Positions 23,438 through 37,230 of a stretch of DNA of 64,000 bases are shown here, in pieces (positions within the stretch are counted from its first letter, which is position 1; each line of letters starts with the position of its first letter). The translations under genes were made by a program, and so were the position numbers. Origin of the DNA: Climacium dendroides. Its lineage: Eukaryota; Streptophyta; Bryopsida; Hypnales; Climaciaceae. Below the pieces are notes generated by a model. It did not search any database and was not told where the DNA came from. It saw only the letters and a list, made by a program, of their open reading frames with translations. The stretch covers positions 15,809,489 to 15,873,488 of the forward strand of contig OX467090.1 of the NCBI GenBank assembly GCA_950106755.1, given 5' to 3'.

Positions 23438-26400
23438 ATTTCAATATGAAGAATTTGTAGTCTTGAGGTAACAACACCAAACCTAAGGAAAAGACAAGGG
23501 GAATTGAAATTAGCCTTTATAATGCAATGAAATGTACCTTATATGTATTGAAAAATTGCAACAAATTCAAGGGGCCAAGTTGCAAACTTGCAATGCTACT
23601 ACCTTTGTCACTAAAGGGAATAGATAGGATATTTGGCAAGATCCCTAAAAACTATTGAAGCGCCATCATAGTAAAAAAAACAATTGGATATAATGATGGT
23701 CCTTGATTTGCCACCCAAGTTCCTTGCCTAGAGGTTCAATAGAGTGAAAGGTTTGCCTCACTATACCATGCATACTGATAATTCCCTCCAGAACTTTTTC
23801 TAGCAGTTCTTGCATCATCAACCACCTTCAACAACATCTAGTTTTTAGTTATGTAATTGTAAATAGTAAGTTTGTATTCCCAAAATACTAAATGGATTTG
23901 TGTCAATGGCAATAAATATTTGGTGTTAATGCCACAAACACAATACATCATAATTAGATCACCTCATATAGATTACTACCAATATTCCACTAAAGGCTTA
24001 TATAACATGAAAGTCCTTTTGGCTTAGTACTACTAAAACTGTCCTTGATAAAAGCCAACATATGTAACCAAACTTCACTCTATAACTTAAGAATTTAGTT
24101 ATAAACAATCAACCAAGCAATCCATTTGTGTTCATTGGTCATGTGTCTTTTAAAAAGAAATTAACAAAACAGCACCCTAACCAAACTCACTTCCTACATC
24201 CAACATACATTAAAAATTCACCAAATCAATGGTGTAGATCATTTTCAATTGGAGAAGCCTAGGGAAAAATTTGAAAGAATCCATGAGATTTGAGTACATA
24301 GTGACAAGTTGTTAGAAATTAGGAAAATCCAATATTAGTTTCAAAAACAAGTACAAGTGCCATTTTTCATTTGATGAAATTCTTTTAAAGAAATTCTCAA
24401 AAGGATACAATAATATTTTTAAAAAATAACTTCAAAGTATTTTTTTAAAAAATTACGTCACAAGAATTTTAATTTTTTATTTATAATACCATAGATTTTT
24501 TTCTAATAAAAAAGTAAAAGTGTTTCAATATTTAAAACTATGTGTAGTACAAATTGTTGGCGAAGTCACAATCACCATAAACCACTTGAATGTACATAGG
24601 CCCTCCTAGGTTTGAAGACCATGTGTACTAGTCTCAAGTAACTCCAACCACATCCTAATTACATCGGGGCTATTCCACACCAACTTGTAGTGTTAGATGG
24701 ACTTCCATGGGAGTTCACCTTGCTTTTAGATAAAGTTCATCCATCTTAAAGTTTGAGTGTTTAGGTGGAGAGAGTTCTTTGACTTGACATTGTTGTCAAG
24801 TCAAGTTTTGTGAGTGTTTTTGGAGAAAATTATATGTTTTTACTTTGCTTGGAGATTATGGTTATCATTTAGTAAAGTCTTCACTTCTCTTCTCTCACAC
24901 TTGCACTCTTGGATTTTATCTTTGTGGAGTGAGAGGGATGCTTGACTTTGTATGTATAGATTCTATGTTTTTGAGGGTGTGTTTGTTATGCATTCTAGCT
25001 TAGTTTTTTTATTATATATTTGATGTTGGCTATGACACTCAATCTGTTGTATATCACAATATTTGTTTATACGACATATTGATAACAATGACATTGTTTA
25101 GATTTCACCTAATCCTCCTAGAATATCACAAACAACCAAATAATTAATCATGCTTTGCACCTTTTTGTGCCTTGTTTAAGTTTGCTACAAGCCGTTGTTA
25201 ACCCAAATCTGCAAGGCTAGAACCTAGATTTGTGTGCTCAAAAAATCTTTGAATCACATCATCCTTGTTAACTACATTTAGATTCATCATACATTTCCAA
25301 AGCACTAAGGCTCTAGAGTACTTTATCTTTTCTTGGCAAACAAGCAAAATCCAGAAAGCCAAGAGGATCTATTGTCCAAACTGTAACATTAGAAAGAGAG
25401 TGCCAAGAAAAGTACTTGCTATATATTTCTTCATCTTGCACTTGCAAAATGTAGCAACCCTCTCAATGAAGTTTGTGTCAATGAAGATGATTTTGTATTT
25501 TGTGAACATAATATCATACTTCATGTACTCCTCAATTCCTTTTGCAATTTGCTTTGAGGCCACATTTCTATACATACATTTAAATTGTTATTTGCCTTTA
25601 TCTTTGACACAAATCCCCAACATTCCAATAAATGTGCTAAAAACAATGTGGGGCCCTTCTAAAGCATTTTGACCATTGTCCCATTCAAGATGTATTTTAA
25701 TGTGTTTGCTCACCATTGCATGGCGAGGATGCCAAAATGTGGCACACCATTTGTGTGTACAATCTCAAAAGAGATCTACCTCTTTCAATTGAGCAAAGGC
25801 CAAATATATATTCTTTTTCAATGAATTCTTCAATTGTTTTCAGAAGCTCAACAACAATGTAGAATTCTGTACAAAAATGGTTACACCAACATCTAACTCC
25901 TTGGGTTGTGGAGCTCTTTTCCTTATAATTTTTGTCGCATCATGATTTCTTATTGTTGTTTGCTTGTATGTAGTTTTTTTGTAATATTTTCAGCAACAAT
26001 AGTTTCCTTCTTTTTAGTAGCAACAAATTTAAACTACGCATGAATGTTGACAAATTTTGAATCTCTTTCTTTTCCTTCTAGTCTATTTTGTTTTCTATCT
26101 CCAAGTCTTTTTTTTCTTTTAAGGCAGTTGCCTTTATTGTTTGAGACATGGTTAGTGCCATTTTTCAAATCCAATTCAATACTACAATATATATTAATTA
26201 TTAATAATTAGCATTGTAGATAACCGAATCGGAATTATTTTTCAAGTCAAGAGTTGATGTCATGGTTTGGTGAATGTCCAAAATTGTGAGGTAGGTAGTG
26301 AAGTTTGATTTGGTAAGTAGTGAATTTAGAGTTAAATGTTTGATCAGACGAATTGGATGAATGCTAGCGAGTTGAGTGAAATTGGTATCGTTGTTGGTGT

Positions 26401-29400
26401 TGTTTCAAATCCAAATTGGAGGTTGTTGTCAGTTGGTTGTCTTCTCCAAGTAGTAACCGTCTTTGTGAGTCCTATTAGGTCCCAAATTGTGTTCATTCTT
26501 CTTTACCCACAGCGAGTGAAGCTAGTGCGAGTCCCAGTCGGTCAGGCTATGTATTTTGTTTTGTTGTGTGATTTCCCAGTTGGGAAGTGTGTTGTGGTTG
26601 ATTCAGGGTCGGATCGGTTTGAGTGTGTCTATGTCCCAGTTGGGATGTGTGTGTGATGTGCAAATGAAGTGAGAGAAAATTATCCAAGTTAGGAAGCTAT
26701 GAAGGATTATTAGAGCCTAGTTGGAATGTCGGGAGTGTTGAAAATTAGATTTCAATTAGGATAGCGATTAGAGTATAAAGGATGATTTGCAAGATAAGTT
26801 GTGAGAGTGTATTGAAAGATTAATTTGTGAAATTATTGTTGAACCTGTAACGGTGATTTAATGACCAATTTGGGATTTTAATAGAATTGTATTTAAGCCA
26901 AATTGGTGTCGTGTGTATGTGCAATGTCATTGTAGTATTGTTTTTGGCTATGGATTTACAAATTGGATTATTGAACCTATTAGCATAGATTCCCTACTTG
27001 ACCATCTCCCTTGGAACGAACTTATTATACTAATGGAATAATTTCCGACTAGATAATTATTTCTCCTTCAACAAGCATCAACAAGGAATTTTATGTTTTC
27101 AACCCAAGTCATTGGAACCCTCCCAATCACAAGGAATGTGATCAATGTTGCTTCTCAACATGGTTGATTTTTACAACAATAAACATACAACAAACAAAAT
27201 CAAAAAAATATTTGTTATTGTTGTTGCTACTAGGCTCTTTGCAAAGCATCTATCCTTCACTTTGTAACTTTTTATTCCACCATTCTATAGTCAACCTAAA
27301 AATTACACAAAATTAAATGAAATCAAACTCCAATAATATGATAATCGCACTTGGCAAAATCTCGCACCATTGGCAATTAGTAAAATTCATCTTCAATAAT
27401 TTGAAGATGCCAAATATTATTCTGAAGCAAAACCTCTAATAAGTAAAATTAGAAAGGCATTAATTGTCAGGAGTATAAAAAAAATAATGGAGTTTTTTGT
27501 GATAGAACTATTAATTAGATGCACTATTGCAATGCTATTATTAAGAACTTTGTTGAAAGATAACATGCTCTTTGTACCCATCTTGGTTGATGCTAAACTT
27601 GCTTGTAAAACCCAAGTTAGCAAAAATGACATGGCATGCCTAGTTAGTATTCTTTTAAGATACATTAATACAATTTTTGCATGTTATTTCCATAGGGCAA
27701 GTTCAATGGAATATAATATTTTTTTTTAAAGTAAAAAATAAATAAAATGAAAAAAAAAATTATCAATTTCAATAAGGATTAAATGGCAAAGTTGTAAAAA
27801 AAAGTGTTTAGTATTAGTTGGAAAGTCCAAAGACCATTTACCATCAAGAGATTTTTGATGGCAAAGTCAAGGAATTATTTTATTGACATTTAGTGAGGAT
27901 GATGGGTGGAAAGTTTTTTTAATTATAAAACCTATTGTCCGTTATGAATCCTCAAAAGATATGGAATAATTTGAAGATGAGAGCTTGACAACTCATTGTC
28001 AAAACATAGGAATTATGTTCAAAGTAGAATTTGAGACGTCATTTTGGTATAGAAGAATAATTTTTTTTCAAAAAAGATTGAACTAAAAAAAGTTGGAAAA
28101 TTAAGACAACTTTCACCTCCAAAAATCCGTTTGTGATTTTCAACCTCCAAATTTTTTTAATCCATAACTTTTGATTGGAGGCTTGAAATCTCGAATGGAT
28201 TTTGTAGATGAAAGTAGCTTGATTTTCTATATTAATGTAGTTTAAAATTTTTTGAATTTTTTTCACTTTACATTGCCTAAATGAATTTTGAAAATCTACT
28301 TTGAACTCAATCCTTGCTTTTGACTTAACTATGAGCAATATTGCTCCTACTTATCCTAATTTACATATCCTACATCAGTTGTTTTACTTCCAACCACTTT
28401 ACTTGCATAAAGAGCTTTTCTATCTTTCATTCATAGGTACATCCATCCATTTCCCTTTTCTTGTATTTTTCACATGTGGTTAGCTTTTTATATTAACCCA
28501 TAGTAATGTTTACATACTTATTGAAAGTTAACAATGAATTTGTTTGTTGATGGAGTAGTACTATGTTTTTCCAAACATTCAAAACAACAACACTATGTAT
28601 TCATATCAATCAAAACATTGACATCAATGATAGCATCAACTTATTTTTATAATAATTTGTTGATCTCCTCAGCAACATCTACAAAAATATATCTTTTGGG
28701 GCCATCCATCTTCTAACATCTTGATGTTTTGTATAACATGCATGTCTCTAGCTAACATAAAAAAACCCGGGTTTCTTCTAATGAAAAAGAGCCAACAAAT
28801 AAAAAAACAAAATAATTGTAAAGACTAGTCAAAGGACAAGAGAGAGAATGAGAGAGTGATCAAGTGTTTGTGACAATATAGCAAGGGGGAGAAGGTTAGG
28901 GAGATAAAGAGAGACTTTGGTCACAAGCTGAAATTAGGATAAAAAATAGTTTTTTTTATTTAAAAAAAATCAAGAATAGACTTTTGAAACAAAAAAAACA
29001 AAATCAAGGGAAGGAATCATTGACTTTGGAAGAATTATTAGAATACCCTTTGAGAAAGTAGTTGACAATTAGGATAATAGTATTTTAGTCAAATAGGAGA
29101 AATAAATGTTGTTTTAGTCAATACTTTGGCATTAAAAAAATATTGCAAAAATACAAATAGAAAAAAAGGGAAAAAGAAAAAGAAATAAACAATAGAAAGA
29201 GGTAGTTTAGGTTGTAAATTAAAGTTGCATATTGTAAACTTCCCTATTAAGCAGTGAGAAAAAAAAAGAAACTTGAACACATCAATGAGATGGAGAATGA
29301 TAGAGTACCTAAAATAATTTACACTCATATTTTGGAAGATGGCAACTCTAAAGTATTCCCTTTGTCTCAAATTAAATTTGATGCTTTTTGGAAAAGACTA

Positions 29401-29590
29401 AATTAATGCGTAAGGTATTCTTATTTGGATGGAAATGTGTAGTTATTGTAGCTTCTAATCACCTGCACTTAGGGTGAAAGTTTGAAAGTTAGAAGCCAAT
29501 CAAACCATGTTGAAAATACGCTTCAAAACTGTCAATTTCCTTCTATTATACTTTCAACTCTAATGCAATGAATTTTAATCATTTTACTAC
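23438..29590. other. Long gene-poor stretch
   Basis: No supported gene. Points noted: a GACTTGACA/TGTCAAGTC hairpin near 24780; a possible LTR-like segment from about 24556, with nothing to confirm it; a minus-strand region at about 25100-26100 whose peptides look somewhat gene-like but are riddled with stops; a G/T-skewed block at 26270-26960; otherwise AT-rich DNA. Confidence 0.35.
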
Positions 29591-29599
29591 CAATTTTGG

Positions 29600-30080
29600 T
29601 ACAAAAAACTTTGATTGGCTCCCATGCATTCAACTTTGATTACCTCCTATGATTCAACTTCAATTAGCTCCAATGATTCAACTTTGATTATTTTCTTTCA
29701 ATCAACTTTGATAAACTCATGTCATCATTCTTTGATAAGCTCATGTCTTCATTCTTTGATAAGCTCATGTGATTCAATTACAACCAGAGCTAGTGATTCA
29801 ACTTCAAAGATCATTTTGTCAACACTCTATGATAAACTCCTATGCTTAAACTACAATCATAGCTTGCAATTGAACTTCAACTCAATTTTGATCAACTTCT
29901 GTTAATATTTTTTGATAAGCTCTTGAGTCAAAGTTTGCAATTCAAGTTTGATCATTTCTTGTCATTCAAGTTTGATCATTTCTTGTCATTCAAGTTTGAT
30001 CATTTCTTGTCATTCAAGTTTGATCATTTCTTGTCATTCAAGTTTGATCATTTCTTGTCATTCAAGTTTGATCAACTCGA
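29600..30080 (+). repeat. 24-bp minisatellite and its degenerate flank
   Basis: Five consecutive full 24-base units, each starting TTCAAGTTTGATCATTTC, occupy 29941-30060, with a partial sixth after. The preceding 340 bases are a degenerate form of the same theme ('attcaactttgat'). The open frame across it (FDHFLSFK repeated) is a product of a unit length divisible by three. Confidence 0.85.
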
Positions 30081-31776
30081 AACAATGATTCAACTTCAAA
30101 TTGTTAGTCACTATGCATTGCCCAATTGACACCAACAAGTGCATCCATCTTGCGTTTCATTTTCATGAACCATTGAAATTTAATTTGAGACAAGAAAATT
30201 TGGAAAATCACAAATTTGTTTTGACACAAAGAGAGAATCTATTTAAACATGTTGTTTCCCTTATCTTATTTTGTTTTAAAATACCAAATGTAAGGCAGGA
30301 CTTACAAATTCAATTTAGACCTTTAGAGACATTCTAAGCCATAAATTTAAATCATGATTAGTATAGATAATTTGTAGAGGTTTCCAAAATTGTTTTACAC
30401 TTAAAAAGTAGATAAATTCAAAGAAGATATGCATGGATGAAGTTTAGTAGTAAAAATCAATGAAGAATAATCAAAATCATCCAAAAAGTTCAAAGAGGAA
30501 TATTAGGATTTAGATTAAAAGTAGAGGTTAAAACCAAAAAGGAAAGTCAATTTAGAATTGTAGGTGGATAGAAAATAGTAGATGAATTTTGAACTTAAAG
30601 ATGAAAATAGAGTAGGATGAAGTTTGAACTTAAAGGAGTTTAGATTTGGATGAAAATAATAATTATTTGTCTCCTTCAAGTGGAATCAAAATCTTAGGTA
30701 CTAGAACAAATTCTTATCTAATCCCAAAAATCAAAAGTGAAATTAGATCCAAAAGTTAGTAGAAAATGATGGATGAAATTCAAAAGAACAATTTCAAGTT
30801 AAAACTACATCTAGCCATAATTTCACTAGGAATATCCAATTTCAATCATTCTCAATATTTTAGAAATAGAAAAATATTCTATGACTTAGGATAGATAACC
30901 TTTGATTTTTGGTGACTTCATATCGAAGGATCAAAGTTTTTGGCTTAGTTAGATTAAAAATGGTCAAGGATAGAGATAAAATGTTCACAATGTGTGAGTT
31001 TCAAAATAGGATCAAGTTGATCAAAGATGAGTTCTCGGAGAGTGTATTGAGTATTATGTAGGGGTCATTAGAGGGAGTTTGTATTTGTAACATTTGAAAG
31101 ACGGGATAGGTTTAGGGTCAGAAGTAGTCCACATTTGGTAACTATTGCAAAAAATGAGCACTTAGTTGATTAAAAAGACATCAAATGTATAGGGGCCACT
31201 ATGTTCAAGACATTAAAAGCAATTACTTCTATATCAAGGGAAATTAAGTCCTTTCAAAAATTAACAAAATGTATAATAAACTATACATTTTTAAATGTTT
31301 TCAACTTTCAAACGATAATTCAAAATGATAATTGACCTCTTCAAATGATAATTGTATTTTCAATTTCAAAAGCACCTTTCATATATACTAGTGTAGCCTA
31401 TGCAATTGCCACAACCAAAATAAAAGTAAAAGTGATTTTTCAATTTTTTAATTCACAAAAACTTTGGAATTCAATATCTTTCACGTTGTAGATCCAAACG
31501 CTACAAAACAAAGTCTATGCACTACATCAGGAGGAGAAATTTCCAATAGTACCAACAATATGATTAGAGGATGTATGGTTTAGGAGATCTCATCATAACA
31601 AACAAAACAAAACAATCTAATTCAAGGTATGGATACAATACTCTATATATGAAGTCCTTAGTAAAGTTGTTGTAGATTACTGTATGTAGCTACCAAGGGT
31701 GGAAAAAATTTAATAAAAAATAAAAGTTGAATTTTTTCTAGAAATTATTATAAGAAGAAGATGGAAGATAAATTAA
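30081..31776. other. AT-rich spacer, nothing recognised
   Basis: No coding or repeat structure that I can support. Confidence 0.4.
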
Positions 31777-32703
31777 TTAACCCCTAAAGTCCCAAAGTCC
31801 CTATGCTGGACTCTTGAGATTTTGGGTAGGCTTCTATGATCTCATTTTTTGACATGATTTTTTGAAAGTTTTTTGAAGATAGGAAATCAGATTAGCTTTT
31901 TGGGAATATAATTTTTATTTCAATTGGTGCTTGGAAACAAAGTTATGCCACCATAAGTCCAAAAAACAACTCAAGGGGCAACCCAAAAAAATCACAAAAA
32001 TTAAAATTTTTTAATTAAATTTTTTTTCTCAAAGATTGTATTTTTGTCTACATGTGAAGCTTTGATTCATTCTATTTGGACTAGTGATGAGAAAGTTATG
32101 GACAATCTTGTTTTTTGGGCAATCTAAGCATTTTCTTGAAAAAATAACTTATAGAATCCATTCATGAATGCAATTTTTATAATTTAAAAAAAATTCATTA
32201 GAAAAGGTTAAATTTTTTTATTAGAACAATCTAACCTTTGGGATTATTGTGTTTCAATTCCACCTTAAAACTATTAACAATTTAGTTATTCCTTCAATCT
32301 TGAACCTACTTCTATTTAATAATTTTTCAATGAATGAAATTTAAGTGTTTTTTTGTTGAATTTTTTCTCCTAAATTCTCAACTCAATTCTTCAAGCTAAA
32401 AAATTATAAAATCAAAATCAATAGTGCAAAAATTTTAAGTTAAAAAGATTTAGAGCCAAAAAAACTAGCCAATCAAGTTATTAAATAAACTTGTTTTCTT
32501 CACTTTAAATGCAAATATCTTGCAATCTACACCGTCAAAGTTTCTCAAATTTTTCCTTCACATTTTTATACTAATGTAGTACAAGATCTTATGGTTGGAT
32601 ATGCAAAAAAAAACAAATTTAAATTATTTTTGCTCTTTGCAATAGAAATGGCAGTTTTGAGTAGGTTTTGATGGAAAAAAGGCCTTGGGACTTTAGGGGT
32701 TAA
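31777..32703 (+). mobile_element. TTAA-bounded repeat, copy 4 (927 bp)
   Basis: The termini are TTAA-CCCCTAAAGTCCCAA and TTGGGACTTTAGGGG-TTAA, exact inverses over about 19 bases. The interior is collinear with copy 3 and in the same orientation. No coding capacity, so it would have to be mobilised in trans if it is piggyBac-like. Confidence 0.68.
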
Positions 32704-33482
32704 TGTTGTAGATGCTAAATTAATAGAGAATGGGACACATACAAATTTCATGATGACTCACATGTAAATCTCAGAATGTATCAAGTGGTTCACATGCAAA
32801 TCTCAAAATAATGAATTCTCCTCTCTCTTAATGTTCCTTCAATGTTCCTTAATGTTCCTTCAATCTCTTAAGGAGAAAGTTCTTGAGAAGAAACTAAAAG
32901 CAAATTTAAACTTTTCATTAATTCTAAAAGCAAGTGCTAAACCACTCTTCTCCTTTTTTTCTAATATTTGACATGAAATGTGTATAGCCAAGTATAGTGG
33001 GGTACAGCTCTTTTACAAATTTTTTAGTCAAGCTTCACTACAAAGTTCAACAACTTTAGGAAGTTCTAGTGTGCTAAAAAATGAACCAATTTTGAAACCA
33101 CAAATTGTGTTGGATTTGCTATGAAGTACACTTCAACTTCATAATAAGTAAAAAAGGAATAATTTAATATCATACAACAATTTGGAACTATCTACTATTT
33201 CATAGAGAATTGTTGAAAGATAATCAAAGATTTTTTTGTAATGGTGTGAAGAACAAGCAAGAAATCATACAAGCAATTCAAGTGGTATGAGATTAAGTAT
33301 CTTTAGAGCAATTGTGAAGGTTCATTTTTTATATGTATCATTGAATACAAGTTGTAATTTTCACAAATGTTGGGAACATTGGATAGTTTATAGTGTATAG
33401 AAAAAACGTCGAATGTTTTGTATGATTTTCAATTGCATATGTGTGTTTATAATGATGATAAAGTAGACTTCAAAGTGTGGTT
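32704..33482. other. Spacer, nothing recognised
   Basis: AT-rich sequence with a triplicated 'aatgttcctt' word near 32830-32860. No gene. Confidence 0.4.
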
Positions 33483-34157
33483 CACTATTAGAAAATGAGT
33501 ATTTTATGAGTATGAAAATTTGACTAAGAATGACCAATGACTAATCGCAGTCATATTTTGACCTTGTATTTCATGGATGTATAGTATATGTCCATTGGGA
33601 ATGCCAAATACTTCATAGGAAATATAATTGGGTACATAGAATCATATTTCATAGTCATATTGTAATCATATCCCTATAGTGATTACATTTTTCTGTTTTG
33701 GGCAATCCAAAGTAAATTTGGGCAAAAAAATTGTTGAAAAAGTGCCTAGTCATATTTTTGGTTCAGTTATATTTCCAATCATATTTTTTTGAGTAGCCCT
33801 CAAAACATATGGGCAAACCATTGTTTAGGATTCTAAAATCCTAAACACCTACTTTTTAAATTTTGAAACCTAATCACTACTTTTTGAGGATGTTGAATCC
33901 CTAGCTACCACTTCGTTAAGGTTTTGAACCCCTAGCTACCACCTTTTTAGGCTCTTCTTCCTTGCCTTGTGTTGTTTCTTACCTTTTACTTCTTGTTGTT
34001 TCTTGATTTTTCTTCTTAGTTGTTGCTTTTTGTTGTTTTTTAGTTCATAGTTTAGCTCTTGCTTCTTCTTGCTCTTTAGTTCATGTTTCTTGTTTCTTCT
34101 TGATGCATTAAAATTATTTCTTCTTCTTGCCTTTTATTTCTTACTTTTTGTTTTCTT
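33483..34157 (+). mobile_element. Left arm of a second copy of the 7024 CACTA family
   Basis: It starts CACTATTAGAAAATGAGTA and follows the element at 7024 for about 670 bases, including 'tgggaatgccaaatacttcatagg' and the T-rich 'ttgttgtttcttg' part. It stops exactly where the outer CACTA element begins at 34158. The matching continuation is not found after that element's right end, so the rest of this copy is missing or displaced. Confidence 0.65.
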
Positions 34158-34429
34158 CACTAGAAGAAATCGGGGGGTTTTGCGACTATAGTTAGCAAAT
34201 GGTTTTAGAGTTGCGAAGGACATTTGCGACTAGGTGATAATTTGGAGCCTGTAGTCGCAGTGGACAAGTTGCACGAGTTGCAGGAGAGTTGTAAGTGCAC
34301 GTCATATCGGACGATTTTCTGTGAAACTTCATCCTGCATATCTTCTGACAAGATACGCATTGCCGCGTGAAACTAATGAATTCAATATTCACTGCTCAAC
34401 TACTTCTTTATAATTAATGTACTTGGTTT

Positions 34430-35160
34430 AAATTTGAACTTTGCGATTCTTTTCAATTGTAATGTGTGATGGTATGCAACCTATGTGCGACTAGTATGCC
34501 ACTGATTTGCAACCTATATATAACTCATTTACAACGTATATGCAACTAGTATGCGACTGATTTTGCAACTACTATGCAACTAATTTTGCAATCTACAGCC
34601 AACTAGTATGCAACTCATTTTCTAACTTGAATGGAACTAATATCCAACTGTTTTTACAACTTGCATGCAACTAATATCAAACTCATTGGGCAACCTATAT
34701 GCATCCAATATGCAACTAATGTGCAACTCAATTTGCAACCTACATACAACCCCTTTTGCAACCTATATGAAACTAGTATGCAACTCCTTCTAAACCTACT
34801 TGCAACTACTATGCAACTCATTTTGCAATCTACATGCAACCTACATGCAACCCCTTTTACAACCTATATGAAACTAGTATGCAACTCCTTTTAAACCTAC
34901 CTGCAACTACTATGCAACTCATTTTGCAACTCATTTTGCAACTCTTTTGCAACTCTTTTGCAATTCATTTTACAACTCATTTTACAACTCATTTGCAACT
35001 ACTTCTCAACATTTATATATATTCCACATGCAACTAGTATGCAACTGTTTTTACCATTGATTTAGTACATAACTACTATGTAACTACTATATAACCTATA
35101 TGCAACTAGTTTCTACCATTTGCAATCTATATGTAATTAAAGGAGCGACTAGTTAACTAC
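34430..35160 (+). repeat. Left subterminal repeat array (TGCAACT motifs)
   Basis: Dozens of degenerate copies of a theme like 'tatgcaactagtatgcaact' at short spacing. Their orientation is opposite to that in the right arm. CACTA elements of the En/Spm type carry such subterminal repeats as binding sites for their TNPA-like protein. The open frames on both strands here are repeat artefacts. Confidence 0.75.
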
Positions 35161-35339
35161 ATGATTAGTTTGTAACTTAATTACTACAAGCCAACAGAGA
35201 CAGAGACAATCATTTTTCACACAAAATAATAGAAAACACAATAAAGATAGAGACAATCATTGTTCACACAAAACAATACAAAATTCATATATATTAGATA
35301 AATATGTACATTTCTAGTCCAAAAAACATAATTACTAAT

Positions 35340-36531
35340 TCACTTGTCAGTATGTGCAAGAATGACTATGAATCGCTCATCCCATATGGTATTAGCTCCT
35401 ACAACGTTCTTCAACTTTAATTGTTTTCTTGCTGGATTAGGATACATTAAGTCCATAAAACTACTTGGCGTATGTGCAATATCGAGCTTATACCACCCTC
35501 ATAGTATAGGCTTTGAATGATAAAAAACTTCTCCTCCAATACTAATGACATACCCAACTGCCACAACTTGCCTAGGTATTGCTGGATTTAGAAGGAAAAT
35601 GTGTTGGCCAATTAAAAACTGTAGTTGTTCACAATACAAAACAAAATATTAATAAGCAAACATAAATATACATAAATAAATATGTATACATCAACAATTT
35701 AGCTAACTTTAACATATAATATATAAACAATGAAATGTAGGGACTACCTTTGGAAATGCCACCTTTGGCCTCTGTTTAGGCTGAGGTTTGGGTTTAGATT
35801 GAACCTTGGTCTAAATCCTCTTCCTCCTCAAGATCTCCTTCCTGACTAAAGGTTCCTACAACATTTAACCACAATCATTATAAGTAATTTATCAATATCA
35901 AAAGTTATCAAAAAAAATTTAACTTCAAATTATTTACTTAGGTAATTGTCTTCACCTCTTGCTACTTTCCATCACCGTTGATTCTATCTTTTCCTTCACC
36001 TTCATCCTCACCTAGTTCTTTGTCCTCAAGACCTTTCTCCACACTCCCATTTTTGTCCTAAGGACCCTACTCTACACTCCCATCACCAAGGTAGCAATTT
36101 GTAGGATTTACAACAATTTCAGGTGGTTCAATATGGTCAATAGGTTCCACATCAGAGCCCACAATGTTGCTCTCTAATATAGGGTTACTTGGTATAGGAT
36201 CTGATAGTATAGTGTTGCTCTTTGATGCGAGATCCAATGGATTTGATGCAAAATCCGATGGATCAATGACCCCCTTCTCAGTAGACATTGGCTCATTCTC
36301 AATGGCCTTAGGCTCATTCTCAGTAGACATTGGCTCATGAATTTGGCCATTACTGTTCCCTTGCAAAAACGTCATCAACATCTCCTGCATTGCTTCAACG
36401 GTTTTCGTATTCCGCTCTGTAGTTGTAAGTATTTCGACTTTGAACTTATCTAATTCATTTTGTTTACTTTCCAATGCAATCATTTTGGCTTGAAATCTTG
36501 AGAACACAACCTTTTGACCACAAACAAACAA
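35340..36531 (-). pseudogene. Broken CACTA-associated gene, three exons (DUF8039-like C-terminus)
   Basis: Minus strand. Exon A is about 36531-35956, exon B 35855-35748, exon C 35618-35340. GT-AG borders join B and C in phase 0, and an AG|GTGAAG donor fits A. Exon A encodes a heptad-like helix (around 'KMIALESKQNELDKFK'), then an acidic, repetitive 'MSTENEP' and 'GSVEKGLEDK' part. Exon B is basic and Lys/Pro-rich. Exon C encodes a compact domain with VVAVGYVISIGGEVF and LMYPNPARKQLKLKNVVGAN, recalling the small domain (DUF8039, as I remember it) of plant En/Spm-associated proteins. In-frame stops: three TAG in A, one TAG in B, one TGA in C (35501-35499). It ends at TGA 35342-35340. It was probably a DNA-binding accessory protein, now inactive. 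Further 5' exons may exist. Confidence 0.5.
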
Positions 36532-36539
36532 TGGTTGTA

Positions 36540-36920
36540 ATGGTTAATGTAATATACATAAAATTGTGACTAGTACTAATCCTACAACTATTTTGCAACA
36601 ATTAAACAACTATTAATGATCCTTGCAACTACTATACAACAAGTATACAACTACCTTTAATCTTTACAACTAGTTTGCAACTAATATGCAACTACTAGTA
36701 ATCCTTGCAAATAATATACAATTACTACTAATCCTTTCAACTACTATGCAACTAATGTACAACTACTATTAATCTTTTCAACTACTATGCAATTAATATT
36801 CAACTACTATTAACATTTGCAACTATAAGGCAACAATAACCTTGCAGATAATATACAACTACTATTAACCCTTTCAACTACTATGCAACTAATGTACAAT
36901 AACTACTAATCTTATGCCAT
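36540..36920 (+). repeat. Internal GCAACTA repeat array
   Basis: A second cluster of the element's motif ('gcaactactatgcaactaat' theme), upstream of exon A of the broken gene and therefore possibly within an intron or leader. Confidence 0.65.
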
Positions 36921-36964
36921 CAACCTAATCGCCTTCAAATCTAACATTATAATCATTATACCTT

Positions 36965-37225
36965 TGAATCCGTATGTACACGATCACTCAACCAGCTACC
37001 TCCAAGTTTAGCTTCAACAAAACGAGCTAGAGAACGCCCTCTTACACTCAAAACAACAAAACAGATAGAGAACGCCCTCTTGCATCCAAAAAAACAAAAT
37101 AAATACATGACCTCCAAGTTCAACTTTAATAAAAAGAACTAGAGAATGCCTTCTTGTACCAAAAACAACGAGACTAATACGTGGCCTCAAGTTCAGCTTC
37201 AATTGAAAGAACTAAAAAATGCCCT
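36965..37225. repeat. Degenerate tandem repeat in the outer element
   Basis: Three to four diverged units of about 60 bases, each with an 'acctccaagtt' or 'gagaacgccctctt' landmark. Confidence 0.5.
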
Positions 37226-37230
37226 TTTGA

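Noticed and set aside
25265..25672. 135-codon plus-strand frame and its minus-strand partner
   Set aside because: No domain in either frame. The surrounding minus-strand reading has many stops, so at best it is a decayed element.
29941..30070. CRISPR-like array
   Set aside because: The 24-bp units are directly adjacent without unique spacers, and the genome is eukaryotic.
29923..30129. FDHFLSFK repeat protein
   Set aside because: Minisatellite with 24-bp units. The flanking sequence is a degenerate form of the same DNA repeat, not coding.
34631..35037. Open frames on both strands over the TGCAACT array
   Set aside because: Low-complexity transposon repeat translated in several frames, with no protein-like features.
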